Shown here: positions 35,545-44,742 of the stretch, one piece after another
Numbering within the stretch: position 1 is the stretch's first letter
How the letters are laid out: every line of letters starts with the position of its first letter
NCBI GenBank assembly: GCA_000244995.1
Contig: CM001438.1
Span: 3,620,090-3,684,089, forward strand
Source: Burkholderiales bacterium JOSHI_001
GTDB lineage: Bacteria > Pseudomonadota > Gammaproteobacteria > Burkholderiales > Burkholderiaceae_C
Reading direction: 5' to 3'
DNA length: 64,000 nt
Notes under the pieces: model-generated
Seen by the model: only the letters and a program-made list of their open reading frames with translations
What the model was told of the DNA's origin: nothing
Database searches by the model: none
Made by a program: the position numbers and the translations under genes

Positions 35545-37335
35545 GTGACGACACCCTTGGGTTTCACCATGACTTGGAGCGACAGGCTCCTCGACGACGA
35601 CCTCGCCGTCGAGGCCAGCCTGCCGACCCTGAACGCGTTTCAGCGTACGACCGGCCTGGGCCTTCGCGGTGCGAGTCGGATCCGTTTCCTGCTGGTACTG
35701 CTCCGCGCAGCGCGCGTGGCCGAGGACACCGGCCGCCTGGAGCGTGCCGATTTCCTGTGGACCGAATTGCATCACCGTCTGCGCGACTGCTGGAGCGACG
35801 ACGCGGCCTGGGCGCAGGCCGCAGACGCGCTGCCGGCCGGGACGCCGGCCGTGGACGGGCCCGCGTTGCGCGCCCGCTATGCGCTGGAAGGCGTGCTGGC
35901 GCAGCATTGCGCGCGAGTCAACGGCGGCCAGGCCCAGGGCGAACTCCTGAACGCGAACGACCGCGCGTTCTTCCACGCCGGCTGCATCGGCACACTGCTG
36001 GCGCTGGACGGCGACGACCTGCGGCCGGCACGCCATCTCGCCGCCGAGGTGGAGTTGCTGCGCATCGACGCCCTGCGCCGGGGTCGTCGCCTGGACGAGG
36101 CGATCACCGAATGCGCCGAACTGGCCGCTCGTGAAGGCGCACCTGCGGTGCATGCGGAGCTGCTCGCAGAGCTGCACACGGAGCGTGCCTTGGGTGCGCT
36201 GCAGGGAGGTGACGGCGAAGCGGCGCAACGCGCCGACGCAGCGCGGCTGCACCGCTGGATCGAGCCGTTCGAGCAGGAGCGCCTGAAGCACCAGCGGTCC
36301 ATCGGTTTCTACCGCGGCCTGGCTCGCTGCCAGCGCATGCTGGGGGTGTGCTTGGCCAACAGCGGCGAGCCTGCCGAGGCGCTGGGCGCGCTGCGACTGG
36401 CGCGCCTGTACGACCCGCACTTCGACGACGTGCTTCGTGACGAGCAGCAGCTCGAGGAGATCATGAAGCGGCTGCAGGCGCAGATGGCGGAGGTGCGCCG
36501 GCAACTCGCAGCGCAGCCGGGATCGCAGCTCAACGCCGACGGACAGCGCATGAGGCGCAACGCCGAGCGCGGTTTTGCCGAACGCGAGCAGGTCGACGGT
36601 TCGCCGCTGGCCGCGTCGCTGCGGCGCGACTTCACGCGCGCCCACGACCGCGAAATCTGGGCCGTGGTCGGCCTGGCCGCGCCGGCCGATGCCTGGGACG
36701 ACCGGGCGCAGGCGCTGCGCGAAGCGCTACTGCCGCTGTTCAACGACCTCAAGCCGGCCTCGGCGACCGCGGTGCAGGCCGCCTGGATCGCTGCCAAGGT
36801 CGGCCGGCCGCTGCTGGCCGACGTCGACGACGCTGCCGTGACAGCCTTCCTGCGCCGGCGCCTGTTCGACGAGCCGCAGCCCGAGGTGCCATCGCCAACG
36901 CCAGCCGCGGCGACGGTCGCGCCGGTGCCGCCCATCGCCACGCCGACGCAGCGTCGCAGCTTGGAGCCGGCCGCGCTGTGGCTGTTCAGCCGGCAGGCGC
37001 TGGCCGCCAAGGCGGTGGCAGGCGGCGTGCTGGCCCTGCTTCTGGTCGCGCTGGGCGTGCAGTGGCGCGAGGCGAGCGTGCGCAGCGTGCGCGACGAGGC
37101 CTGGCTCGCGCTGCAGGCCGGTGCGCGCGGCGACCCGGGCGCCGTGCTGCAGGCCGCGGAGGACTACTTCTCGGTGCGGCCGTGGACCGCCGATGGACGT
37201 GCGGCGCGGGCCCGGCAGCTCTACGACGCGGCCTTCGCCGACTGGTTTGTCGCCCAGGGCTATGCGCTGGACGACGCGTCCCGCACGCGCGTCAAGCGCT
37301 ACCACGGGCTGCTGTCTTCGGAGGTGACACGATGA
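35545..37335 (+). CDS. Helical-repeat protein with C-terminal transmembrane segment, first gene of the CHAT operon
   Basis: A 596-residue protein. Residues 1-340 are helical with TPR-like pairs (ALEGVLAQHCARVNGGQAQG, EPAEALGALRLARLYDPHFD), followed by a coiled segment (LQAQMAEVRRQLAAQ) and an acidic Ala-rich helical region. A Pro-rich linker at about 450-480 leads to a single hydrophobic stretch at about 487-508 (AVAGGVLALLLVALGV), then a 90-residue C-terminal domain that would lie across the inner membrane. The GTG at 35545 is preferred because GGAGG is spaced 7 nt before it; an ATG at 35569 is the alternative. The stop overlaps the next ATG (ATGA at 37332), so translation is coupled. I recognise no named family. 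A scaffold or sensor role beside a TPR-CHAT protease is inferred. Confidence 0.75.
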   Translation: MTTPLGFTMTWSDRLLDDDLAVEASLPTLNAFQRTTGLGLRGASRIRFLLVLLRAARVAEDTGRLERADFLWTELHHRLRDCWSDDAAWAQAADALPAGTPAVDGPALRARYALEGVLAQHCARVNGGQAQGELLNANDRAFFHAGCIGTLLALDGDDLRPARHLAAEVELLRIDALRRGRRLDEAITECAELAAREGAPAVHAELLAELHTERALGALQGGDGEAAQRADAARLHRWIEPFEQERLKHQRSIGFYRGLARCQRMLGVCLANSGEPAEALGALRLARLYDPHFDDVLRDEQQLEEIMKRLQAQMAEVRRQLAAQPGSQLNADGQRMRRNAERGFAEREQVDGSPLAASLRRDFTRAHDREIWAVVGLAAPADAWDDRAQALREALLPLFNDLKPASATAVQAAWIAAKVGRPLLADVDDAAVTAFLRRRLFDEPQPEVPSPTPAAATVAPVPPIATPTQRRSLEPAALWLFSRQALAAKAVAGGVLALLLVALGVQWREASVRSVRDEAWLALQAGARGDPGAVLQAAEDYFSVRPWTADGRAARARQLYDAAFADWFVAQGYALDDASRTRVKRYHGLLSSEVTR

Positions 37336-40300
37336 AGACCCTGCTGCGCTGGTTCAGCGTGATCGGTGGCCTAGCGGCCATGTTCCTGCTGGCCAGGACT
37401 TTTGTGGCCCCTGACACCGCCGCGCCGCCCGCCTCACCGGCTGCGCAGGCGGTGTTTGCCGCGCTCCCGGTGGATGCCGAGCGCGTCGTGGACCTCGACT
37501 TCGACGATGCCGCCGTCGAGGCGCGTTCGCTGCGCGAGCAGCGCGACCAGGCCCTCGATTGGCTGCTGATGACGGTGCTCTCCGAAGCGGGCCTGGACGC
37601 GCGGCAGTTCGACGAGGCCACCTTCGACCTGCCGGCCAGCCGGATCGGTTACCTGAAGCCGGTTGCTGGCTTCGAGTACGGCAGCATCCGTTCGCGCGCC
37701 TTGCCCGACGGGCGCGTCGTCGTGCTGCTGCCTTCGGGCTTGACGGACGGCGAGCGTAAGGACAACCTAGCCGCGGCTTTCGACGAGCAGCGCAAGAACC
37801 TCGGCGAAGTGCCCGGCTCGCTTCTGGTGTTCGAGTACGCTTACGACGCTGCGCGGCAGCAGGCCCGGCTGGTGCGGCGCGCCGACGTGCCGGGCACGCT
37901 GCTTCTGCAGGCCGGCTACGGCTACGCCGAAGCCACGATCGCGAACCTGACCGACCTGCAGGCCCTCATGGCCGCCGTTGACGATGTCTGCGCCGTGCGC
38001 ATCGAAGGGCAGGCGCTGCGCGTGGGCGGGCGTCGGCTGCAGGGGCATCGCTACCGCGGCATCCGGCCAGAGGACGTGGCCGCGCTGTGGCAATCCGAGC
38101 GGGGTCTGGCCACGAAGCGGAAGGCTTTCGACGCGCACTGGGAGGCCGAATACGCCAGGGCGAACGAGCACGCGCGTGCGACGGGCATGTCCAGGGCCGA
38201 AGCGGATGCGCTGGGTCACACGCTGGCCAGGCGCATGGCCGAGGATGCGCGGGCCCAGGGCGCTATGGACCACAGCGGCTTTTCGCTCGACCCCGATGTC
38301 GACTACGCCGCGCTGCAGCCGGCGTTCGAAAGGTTCGTGCACCAGGCACGGGCGCTTTCGGGTGGTCCTGGGCCTGCCAGCCTGGCGGCCGCACGCGACG
38401 CCATCACCCAGCGCAACGTGGTGCCGATGCTCAAGCTGCTCGACGGGATGCAGCACGGTGCGGACCGTGCAGCGGCGTCGCTGGCCAGCGAGTTCTCGAT
38501 GATGTTCGAGCTGAGGCTGCGCTACCAGGCGTCGCGCTACGACGGCGACCTGGCGGGCACCGAGGTCGGCATGAACCTGTTTTATACCGACCTGCTCGCC
38601 AAGCTCTGGGCGCTGGATTTCCAGTCCAGCACTCCGCAGCGGTCGATACCCGACTTCCTGTCGCTGGGCAAAGTGGTCGCCTCGCCGGTTTTCGAGCAGG
38701 AGATCCGCGAACGCAGCTCGACGCGGCTGTGGTTCGGCCACCAGGACCAGGGTTTCCAGATCCTCGCCAAGGACGGCGGCGTGCTGTTCGCGCGCAACGC
38801 CACGCGCGTGTACGCCGCTTCGTCCAGCCCGCTGGAGCCGGGCCGCGAAACCGAACCGAACGCCGAGTCCGAGCAGTTCCTCGGCTGGTGGAACGACCAC
38901 TTCGAGGAGGTGGCCCGCTACGAGCAGGAATACGAGCGGCTCAACCAGATCATGAAATGGAGCGCGGTGATCGGCTGGCTCAATGCCGGCGCGCAGGGCG
39001 AGCGCCTGGGCTTCCTGGCCGAAGTGCCGGTCGACCGCAAGCAGTGGTTCCCGGATTGGGTGGCCGCGCACCGCGAGCTGCGCTTCGACCTCTGGAAGGA
39101 CGTCGGTTTCCACGCGCCGCAGCGCATGGGCCGGAAGACCGAGTCCATGCCCATCCTGGCTTGGTCCTACGTCAACGAGCGCGACAGGGGCACGTTGACG
39201 GGCGGCGTGTCGCTGGCGCCGCGCCAATTGTTCGAGAAGCGGGCCGCGCTCGACACCGCTCTGGACCGCACGCTGCGGCGTTCGGGCCTGGACTATGCGC
39301 ACCGCGGAGAGGAGCTGACCACGCTCTCCCGCGCGAGCTACAAGTTCGGCAGCACGGCGCAGGCCCCGGGCCCGCTGCTGGCCACGCCGCGCGCAGGCGC
39401 ACGGCTGCGTTCGCGAGGCGGCGAACTTCGCTGGGGTGCCACCGAGCGCAGCGTGACCCACCAGCCCGGCCGGCTGACGATGGACACGCGCGTGCGCGGC
39501 AATTCGCTGGGCGAGCTGACCATCGACCGGCAGGCGCAGGGCTTCCGCATTGCGTGGCGCGCGCGCGAGGTCGATGCCGGCCAGGCACTGGCCCGTCGCG
39601 CGTCACGCGCCGCCGACACCCTGGTTGCCCTGCGCGCCGACCCTGAGGTGCAGGCGCTGCTGCTGTTGCAGGACGGACAGGTCGCGGTCAGGATGCGCGG
39701 CCAGCAGCGCTGGTTCAAGCTCTCCGAGGAAACAGCGGCCAGTGCAGACATGCCTCAGGGCGTCGATGCCCGCGTGGCCGATGCCGGCAGCCGCCGGATC
39801 ATGCACCTGGAATGGATCGCCGATCCGCGCACGCTGGTGCAGGGCGTCGCCGACGACGCCCTGCTCGTGGTCGAGCGCGGCGGGCCGCGCTCGCCGGTGC
39901 GCCTGCGCTTCGTTCCCACCGGCGATGCTGCGGCGCCTGGCGCGGCGGTGACCATCGAGCACGCGGGCGTGTCGATCGCTGCCACGCGATCGGCCGACCA
40001 GGCCTCCACGCGGCTGCGCTGGAGCGACCTGGCCAAGCAGATGCCCGACGACCCGCTGGCACTGGCCCAGCGCATCGGCCGGGCCGACACCGAAGGAGCT
40101 GCGGCGCGCGTGACGCTGGACGGCGTGTCCTCCGAGGCGCCGCTACTGCAGGGCCTGCGCAGCGGCGACCGCGCGCTGGCGGCGCGCGAGATTGCGAAGG
40201 ACCCTGCGGCGGCGGCGCGCCACCTGCAGGACGCCCTGGCCGAAGGCGTCACCATCGCCGATGCGCTGGCTCAGCAGGGCCGGGCGCTGCGGGCCGGCCA

Positions 40301-41006
40301 GGTGCTAGACGACCTCATCGCGTTGCACGGGCCGCTGCCCGAACTGACGCTGCGCAAAGGCCTCGCGCAGCTGCAGCGCCAGCGCCATGCCCGCGCCGCC
40401 GATACCCTGGCCGACACGGCGCAGGCGCCCCTGCGCGACCCGCAGGCGCTGCTGGCCGAGATCGAGTCACGCATAGCCCGGGCGCAGACGCCGCACCACG
40501 CCGGGCAGCTGGAGCGGGTGCGCGACCTCGTGCGCTGGCGCCAGTCCGGCGGTGCCGCCCGCGGCACGGCCGAGCGCCTGAGCCTGACCGCGCAGGACGA
40601 TGCGCTTATGCTGGGGCTGCACCTGCAGCGGGCGAAGCTGGAGCCGATGGTCGCCGACGACCTGGCCCAGGCGCTGCCCCGCAACACGCTGCTGTACGTG
40701 CAGGACAGCCCGGGCCTGAACAACCTGGACTTCACGGTGTCGGTGCAGGCGCTGATGGCGCAGCTGCCTTCTGGGCGCCTGCCGCGGGTGCTCAACCTCG
40801 GCCAGCAGTCGATCGCCGACTTCAGGCCCGACCTGCTGTACGTGGGCGATGCACAGGTGCCGTTCAAGCTCTTGAACAAGCAGCGCGGCATGGAGCTCGC
40901 TAAGGGCGGGCGCAACCTCAACGGCCGCTCGCGCTGCGACCAGGAGCCCGATCGCCCCGATTGCCGCGAGCGCGAGCCCCCGCCTGCCGTGGTGCTCGTG
41001 CAGTAG
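37332..41006 (+). CDS. Large membrane-anchored protein of unknown family, second gene of the CHAT operon
   Basis: A 1224-residue protein starting with an uncleaved-looking anchor (residues 5-24, LRWFSVIGGLAAMFLLARTF), so most of it is probably periplasmic. There is no enzymatic motif that I recognise. Residues 40-240 are alpha/beta (DERVVDL-like start, VVVLLPSGLTDGERKDNLAA); 240-620 are Trp- and Arg-rich helices (LARRMAEDARAQGAMDHSGF, FLGWWNDHFEEVARYEQEYE); 700-950 are beta-rich with repeats of polar strands; the end is helical with a Cys-containing Arg/Pro tail (CDQEPDRPDC). It overlaps the previous gene by 4 nt, and its TAG at 41004-41006 is in the same frame as the CHAT gene starting 9 nt later. 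Coupling to a CHAT protease makes it a candidate substrate or pore-forming effector, as inference only. Confidence 0.75.
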   Translation: MKTLLRWFSVIGGLAAMFLLARTFVAPDTAAPPASPAAQAVFAALPVDAERVVDLDFDDAAVEARSLREQRDQALDWLLMTVLSEAGLDARQFDEATFDLPASRIGYLKPVAGFEYGSIRSRALPDGRVVVLLPSGLTDGERKDNLAAAFDEQRKNLGEVPGSLLVFEYAYDAARQQARLVRRADVPGTLLLQAGYGYAEATIANLTDLQALMAAVDDVCAVRIEGQALRVGGRRLQGHRYRGIRPEDVAALWQSERGLATKRKAFDAHWEAEYARANEHARATGMSRAEADALGHTLARRMAEDARAQGAMDHSGFSLDPDVDYAALQPAFERFVHQARALSGGPGPASLAAARDAITQRNVVPMLKLLDGMQHGADRAAASLASEFSMMFELRLRYQASRYDGDLAGTEVGMNLFYTDLLAKLWALDFQSSTPQRSIPDFLSLGKVVASPVFEQEIRERSSTRLWFGHQDQGFQILAKDGGVLFARNATRVYAASSSPLEPGRETEPNAESEQFLGWWNDHFEEVARYEQEYERLNQIMKWSAVIGWLNAGAQGERLGFLAEVPVDRKQWFPDWVAAHRELRFDLWKDVGFHAPQRMGRKTESMPILAWSYVNERDRGTLTGGVSLAPRQLFEKRAALDTALDRTLRRSGLDYAHRGEELTTLSRASYKFGSTAQAPGPLLATPRAGARLRSRGGELRWGATERSVTHQPGRLTMDTRVRGNSLGELTIDRQAQGFRIAWRAREVDAGQALARRASRAADTLVALRADPEVQALLLLQDGQVAVRMRGQQRWFKLSEETAASADMPQGVDARVADAGSRRIMHLEWIADPRTLVQGVADDALLVVERGGPRSPVRLRFVPTGDAAAPGAAVTIEHAGVSIAATRSADQASTRLRWSDLAKQMPDDPLALAQRIGRADTEGAAARVTLDGVSSEAPLLQGLRSGDRALAAREIAKDPAAAARHLQDALAEGVTIADALAQQGRALRAGQVLDDLIALHGPLPELTLRKGLAQLQRQRHARAADTLADTAQAPLRDPQALLAEIESRIARAQTPHHAGQLERVRDLVRWRQSGGAARGTAERLSLTAQDDALMLGLHLQRAKLEPMVADDLAQALPRNTLLYVQDSPGLNNLDFTVSVQALMAQLPSGRLPRVLNLGQQSIADFRPDLLYVGDAQVPFKLLNKQRGMELAKGGRNLNGRSRCDQEPDRPDCREREPPPAVVLVQ

Positions 41007-41015
41007 CGGGGGCGC

Positions 41016-43877
41016 TTGGACCCGGCCGGCCCCGATGTCCTGGCGCGCGAGCTGCAGCGCGCCGAGGACCTGCACCGCGCGGGGCGCTTCCGTGATGCGC
41101 TGCATGCCTACGAGAAGCTGCTGATCGGCCGCCTTCAAGTAGCGAAACCGGGGCAGCCGGCACTGGGCACGGTGGCCGAGCTGCTCATCGTGGAGCGACT
41201 CGCGCACCTGGCCGTGCTGGATGGCAGCAGTGACGCCGCCGACGCGCTGCTGGACGCGGCCGCGGCGCTGTGCCGCAATGCTGGCAACGGCTACGCCGCC
41301 GCGTACTACACGCTGATGCGCGCGCTGCTGGCTCTGGACGACGGGCGCCTGGCCGACGCGCAGGCGCATCTGGGAGGCCTGGCGGTGCACATCGGCGAGC
41401 TCGCGGACATCGAGACCACGCCCGCCGGCCTGCGCGACTGGGAGGCGCAATGCCGCTGGCCCACGGGCGACGCCTCGGCACTGGCCGTGCTGCGCAGCCG
41501 CCTGTGTCTGGCGCTGGGCGGCCTGCTGGCCGCGCTGGGCCAGTACGGCGCGGCGCTGCACTGCCTGGAAAGAGGGCTGCTGCATACCGGTCCCGGCGGG
41601 CCCGAGCTGGCACGCAGCTTGCGGCCGCAGCTGGAGCTGGCGCGCGCGACGGTGCTGCTGGAACAGGGCCGACTGGACGAGGCCCAGACGGCGCTGGCCC
41701 GCGGCCGTGCCCTGCCGGAGGTGGCGGAGCATCCTGGCCTGCTCGCGCAGGGCATGGCGCTGACGGTGAGGCTGGCGTTGATGAACGGGCGCTACGGCGA
41801 GGCGCTGCACGGGCTGGAACAGCTGGTGTCACTGGCCGGCCGCTGGGGCTTCGACCGCGCCCGGTCGCTGGCGCTGCTGAACCTGGCCCAGCTGCGCATC
41901 TTCGTCAACCAGACCGCGGCCGCGCGCACGCTGATCGACGACGCGGCGCGGATCGCGGCAGGTTTGCGCGATACCGGCATCGAGCGGCGTGCCGCGGCGA
42001 TGCGCCTGCTCGCCGGTGCGCGCGGCCGCTCGCTGGCCGAGGCGGTATCTATAGCGCCTTCGGTGCGCGAGATGTGGCAGGGCGCGGATGCGGCGGCGCC
42101 CGTCGCACCGGCGCAGGCTTGGCCGGAGCTGCCGCAGGCGCGCGGCTTCCTCGAGTTCTTTGAGGACCGCGCGCTCGGCCTGCAATGGGCCCTGGGCAGC
42201 GGCGACCTGGCGGCGGCGACGCATGCGCTGGCCGACATGGAGCGGGTCTTCGCCGACGGCGACTCCGGGCTGGTGGCCGCGCGGTTGCAGGTACTGCGCG
42301 GCGTGCTGGCCTACTACCGCGCCGGACCGGGCGACACTGCGGCATGCGCCGATGCGCTGGCCATGCTGCAGGACGCTTCCAGCGCACTGCGCCGCGCCGG
42401 CCTGCGACCCGAGCTGTGGCAGGTGCTGCGCGTGCAGGTCTGGGCCGGCACGCGGGCGGGGGCCGACGCGCAACGGCTGCAGGCCTGGTCCGACGAGGCG
42501 CAGGCGCTGCTCGAATCGCTGTGCACCTCGCTGTCGGAAAGCGAGCGTGCGATCTACCTGCTCAACAAGTGGACCGCCGACGAGGAAGCGCTGGCCGCCG
42601 AGATCGACACACTGCTTCGCTGGCGTCGCGCGCAGGCCAAGCAGCCGGCATGGCGGCGTCCCGTCGCCGCCTGGCGCACGCGGCTGGCCACGGCCCGGCT
42701 GCTGTGGCGCATCGACCGCCACAAGGCGCTCGCCGGTGCGGGGCCGCTATCCTCGCCCGCAGCTGCCGGGGACGCCGCTGCGCCGCCATCGGCGCTGGCT
42801 TGTTTGCGGCCCTGGCGCCGCGACGAGGCGACGCTGGCCACGCTGGTGCTACCCGACCGCACGCTGATCGTGGCGGCGCATGGGTTGCGGCTCCGCGTGG
42901 GCGTGTCTGCCGTCACGCGAGTGCAGTGGCGCGATGCGGTGGGGCAATGGCATGCGCAGATGCAACGTGCTGTCGCCGACCCCGAAGGTGCGCCGGCGCA
43001 GGCAGCAGCCGAGCTAGATCGTTTGGGCGAACAGCTTGGCCACATGCTGCAGCTGCCCGCGCTGCTGGCCAGCCTGCCGGCAAGGGTGCGGCAATTGCGC
43101 TTTGTGCCCGACGACGTGCTTCACGGGCTGCCGCACGCGGCGTTGCGGGTGCAGGGCCGCTGCATCGTGCAGGACCGCTCGGTGGTGTTGGACTACGCCA
43201 CGCGTCCGCCGGCTCCCGTCGCATCACACTGCAAGGCGGCCCTGCTGGTCGGTGTGGGCCGGGCCTGCGGCATGTATCCCGCGCTGCCGGGCGTTCGGCA
43301 GGAGATGGAAGCGCTGCCACCGGCGCTGGCGCGCATGCACTGGGTGGCCACGACGCTGCTTGACGACGCCGCCGGGCGCGAGCCAGTGCTGCAGGCGCTG
43401 CGCGGCGCGGGCCTGCTGCACATCGCCTGCCATGGCGAGTTCGATCCCGCCCGGCCGGGTCGCTCGGGTCTCGTGCTGCCCGGACCGGACGGCGGTGCAG
43501 AGCGGCTCGAACTGCGCGAGCTGGCGACGCTGGACCTGCACGGGCTGCGCCACGCCGGCCTGTCGGCCTGCTGGTCGGCCGACAATTTCGTGCTGCCTGG
43601 GCGTTGGGTCGTGAGCCTGCCGCATACCCTGCGGCGCGCCGGCGCGCACAGCGTGCTGGCGTGGCTGTGGCCAGCACCCGACCGCTACGCCGCCGCGCTG
43701 ACGGCGCGCTTCTACGAATTGCTTGCGGACCACCCGCGCGCGCTGGCGCTGCAGCGGGTGCACGCCGAGGCGCTGGCAGGCGGCTATGCCGAGCTGTTGC
43801 AGGCCGGGCTGCGCGGACTGCCGCTATGGGCCGGCCTGCAGCTGCATGGCGCCAGCGGGCCGCTGCGGGCGCGCTGA
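41016..43877 (+). CDS. TPR-CHAT protease, third gene of the operon
   Basis: A 953-residue protein. The N-terminal 600 residues are TPR-like helical repeats (AGRFRDALHAYEKLLIG; LCLALGGLLAALGQYGAALH; LLEQGRLDEAQTALARGRAL). The C-terminal CHAT domain (about 690-945) carries RLRFVPDDVLHGLPHAAL-type core sequence, the catalytic His806 in HIACHGEFDPARPG and Cys852 in LSACWSADNF, and ends with the usual LWAGLQLHG. TPR-CHAT proteins are caspase-like proteases, known for example as partners of type III-E CRISPR and of bacterial gasdermins. The only plausible start is the TTG at 41016, three codons after the in-frame TAG of the preceding gene; the next in-frame GTG is much further in. No Cas genes or gasdermin are present. 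Confidence 0.88.
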   Translation: MDPAGPDVLARELQRAEDLHRAGRFRDALHAYEKLLIGRLQVAKPGQPALGTVAELLIVERLAHLAVLDGSSDAADALLDAAAALCRNAGNGYAAAYYTLMRALLALDDGRLADAQAHLGGLAVHIGELADIETTPAGLRDWEAQCRWPTGDASALAVLRSRLCLALGGLLAALGQYGAALHCLERGLLHTGPGGPELARSLRPQLELARATVLLEQGRLDEAQTALARGRALPEVAEHPGLLAQGMALTVRLALMNGRYGEALHGLEQLVSLAGRWGFDRARSLALLNLAQLRIFVNQTAAARTLIDDAARIAAGLRDTGIERRAAAMRLLAGARGRSLAEAVSIAPSVREMWQGADAAAPVAPAQAWPELPQARGFLEFFEDRALGLQWALGSGDLAAATHALADMERVFADGDSGLVAARLQVLRGVLAYYRAGPGDTAACADALAMLQDASSALRRAGLRPELWQVLRVQVWAGTRAGADAQRLQAWSDEAQALLESLCTSLSESERAIYLLNKWTADEEALAAEIDTLLRWRRAQAKQPAWRRPVAAWRTRLATARLLWRIDRHKALAGAGPLSSPAAAGDAAAPPSALACLRPWRRDEATLATLVLPDRTLIVAAHGLRLRVGVSAVTRVQWRDAVGQWHAQMQRAVADPEGAPAQAAAELDRLGEQLGHMLQLPALLASLPARVRQLRFVPDDVLHGLPHAALRVQGRCIVQDRSVVLDYATRPPAPVASHCKAALLVGVGRACGMYPALPGVRQEMEALPPALARMHWVATTLLDDAAGREPVLQALRGAGLLHIACHGEFDPARPGRSGLVLPGPDGGAERLELRELATLDLHGLRHAGLSACWSADNFVLPGRWVVSLPHTLRRAGAHSVLAWLWPAPDRYAAALTARFYELLADHPRALALQRVHAEALAGGYAELLQAGLRGLPLWAGLQLHGASGPLRAR

Positions 43878-43884
43878 CGCGTGT

Positions 43885-44742
43885 TCACGCGGCCGCGTCG
43901 CCAGGGCCAAGCCCCAGGGCCTGCGACCGCAGCCCCAAGGCGCGCGCCGCCTCCAGCGGCAGGCCCGCGCGGAACTGAGCGCCGGCCAGCTCGCCCGCGA
44001 CCGCGCCCGTGGCGGCGAACGGTGTCACTGCGGCAGACAACCATAGCAACGAGTGCGCCTGCACGCCCTGTGCTGCCAACTGCAAGGCGGGCTCCAGAGG
44101 CTGCCCGCCACGGCCCAGGCCATAGCTGAAGCGCAGGCCGACGCGGCCTTCGTGGTCCAGCGTGCGCGGCAGCCCGAGCGCGGCCACCAACTGTTCAGTC
44201 GCCAGCGCCACCGGCCAGTCCACCGGCACCTGCCACGGAAAGGTGCGGCCGAAGAGATCGGAGGTCACGTACACCGGCAGGCCGGCGGCAGGCGGCAGTT
44301 CGGCACGCGGTGCGCAGACGGCGCGTGCACCGTCGCGTTCGGCGCGGCCGTCCCGTTGGCACAGCGCGATGATCTGCTGCACCCCGGAGCGCGTGTCGGG
44401 AAAGCACCGGGCCTGCAGCCGCGGTCGCAGAAGTTGTGGCACCGGGTGCTCGTCGAGCAGGCCGATAAGCAGGAAGCGCTGCGAATCGCTGATCGTGCGG
44501 TGGAAGGCCGCCTCCCACTCGACCCGCACCCAGGGGCTGGCATCAGCCGCGGCGGACCACAGCAGCAGGCAGTAGGTGGCCTGGCTCAAGGCGTTTTCCA
44601 TGAAGCCGAGGAAACTGTCCCCGAGATCCAACTCCTCGCGGTCGAGCAGCGGTGTCAGCCCGGCCTCGCGCAGCAGGGCGGCGATGGCCTGCGTCGCGGC
44701 CCAGTCGGCACCCGCGTGGGAGATGAAGATGACCGTGCTCAT
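43885..44742 (-). CDS. TIR-domain protein
   Basis: A 285-residue protein. Residues 1-125 are a TIR domain: TVIFISHAGADWAATQAIAA (betaA and BB-loop region), PLLDREELDLGDSFLGFMEN, then SPWVRVEWEAAF with the catalytic Glu75 of NAD-cleaving TIRs. The remainder has an ELPPAAGLPVYVTSDLFGRT segment and an Ala/Leu/Gly-rich end that I do not recognise; it may be a ligand- or partner-binding domain. It converges on the TPR-CHAT gene with 7 nt between stops, so it has its own promoter. Expected activity is NAD+ hydrolysis or cyclic-ADP-ribose signalling on infection. The close placement suggests, but does not prove, functional linkage to the CHAT operon. Confidence 0.87.
   Translation of the reverse strand: MSTVIFISHAGADWAATQAIAALLREAGLTPLLDREELDLGDSFLGFMENALSQATYCLLLWSAAADASPWVRVEWEAAFHRTISDSQRFLLIGLLDEHPVPQLLRPRLQARCFPDTRSGVQQIIALCQRDGRAERDGARAVCAPRAELPPAAGLPVYVTSDLFGRTFPWQVPVDWPVALATEQLVAALGLPRTLDHEGRVGLRFSYGLGRGGQPLEPALQLAAQGVQAHSLLWLSAAVTPFAATGAVAGELAGAQFRAGLPLEAARALGLRSQALGLGPGDAAA

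Noticed and set aside
37767-39461. Long minus-strand frame inside the 1224-residue gene
   Set aside because: Mirror frame; the plus strand has coupled start and stop signals and protein-like composition.
41016-43877. TPR-CHAT considered as part of a type III-E CRISPR (Craspase) system
   Set aside because: No gRAMP/Cas7-11, Csx30/31, RpoE or repeat array is in the window.
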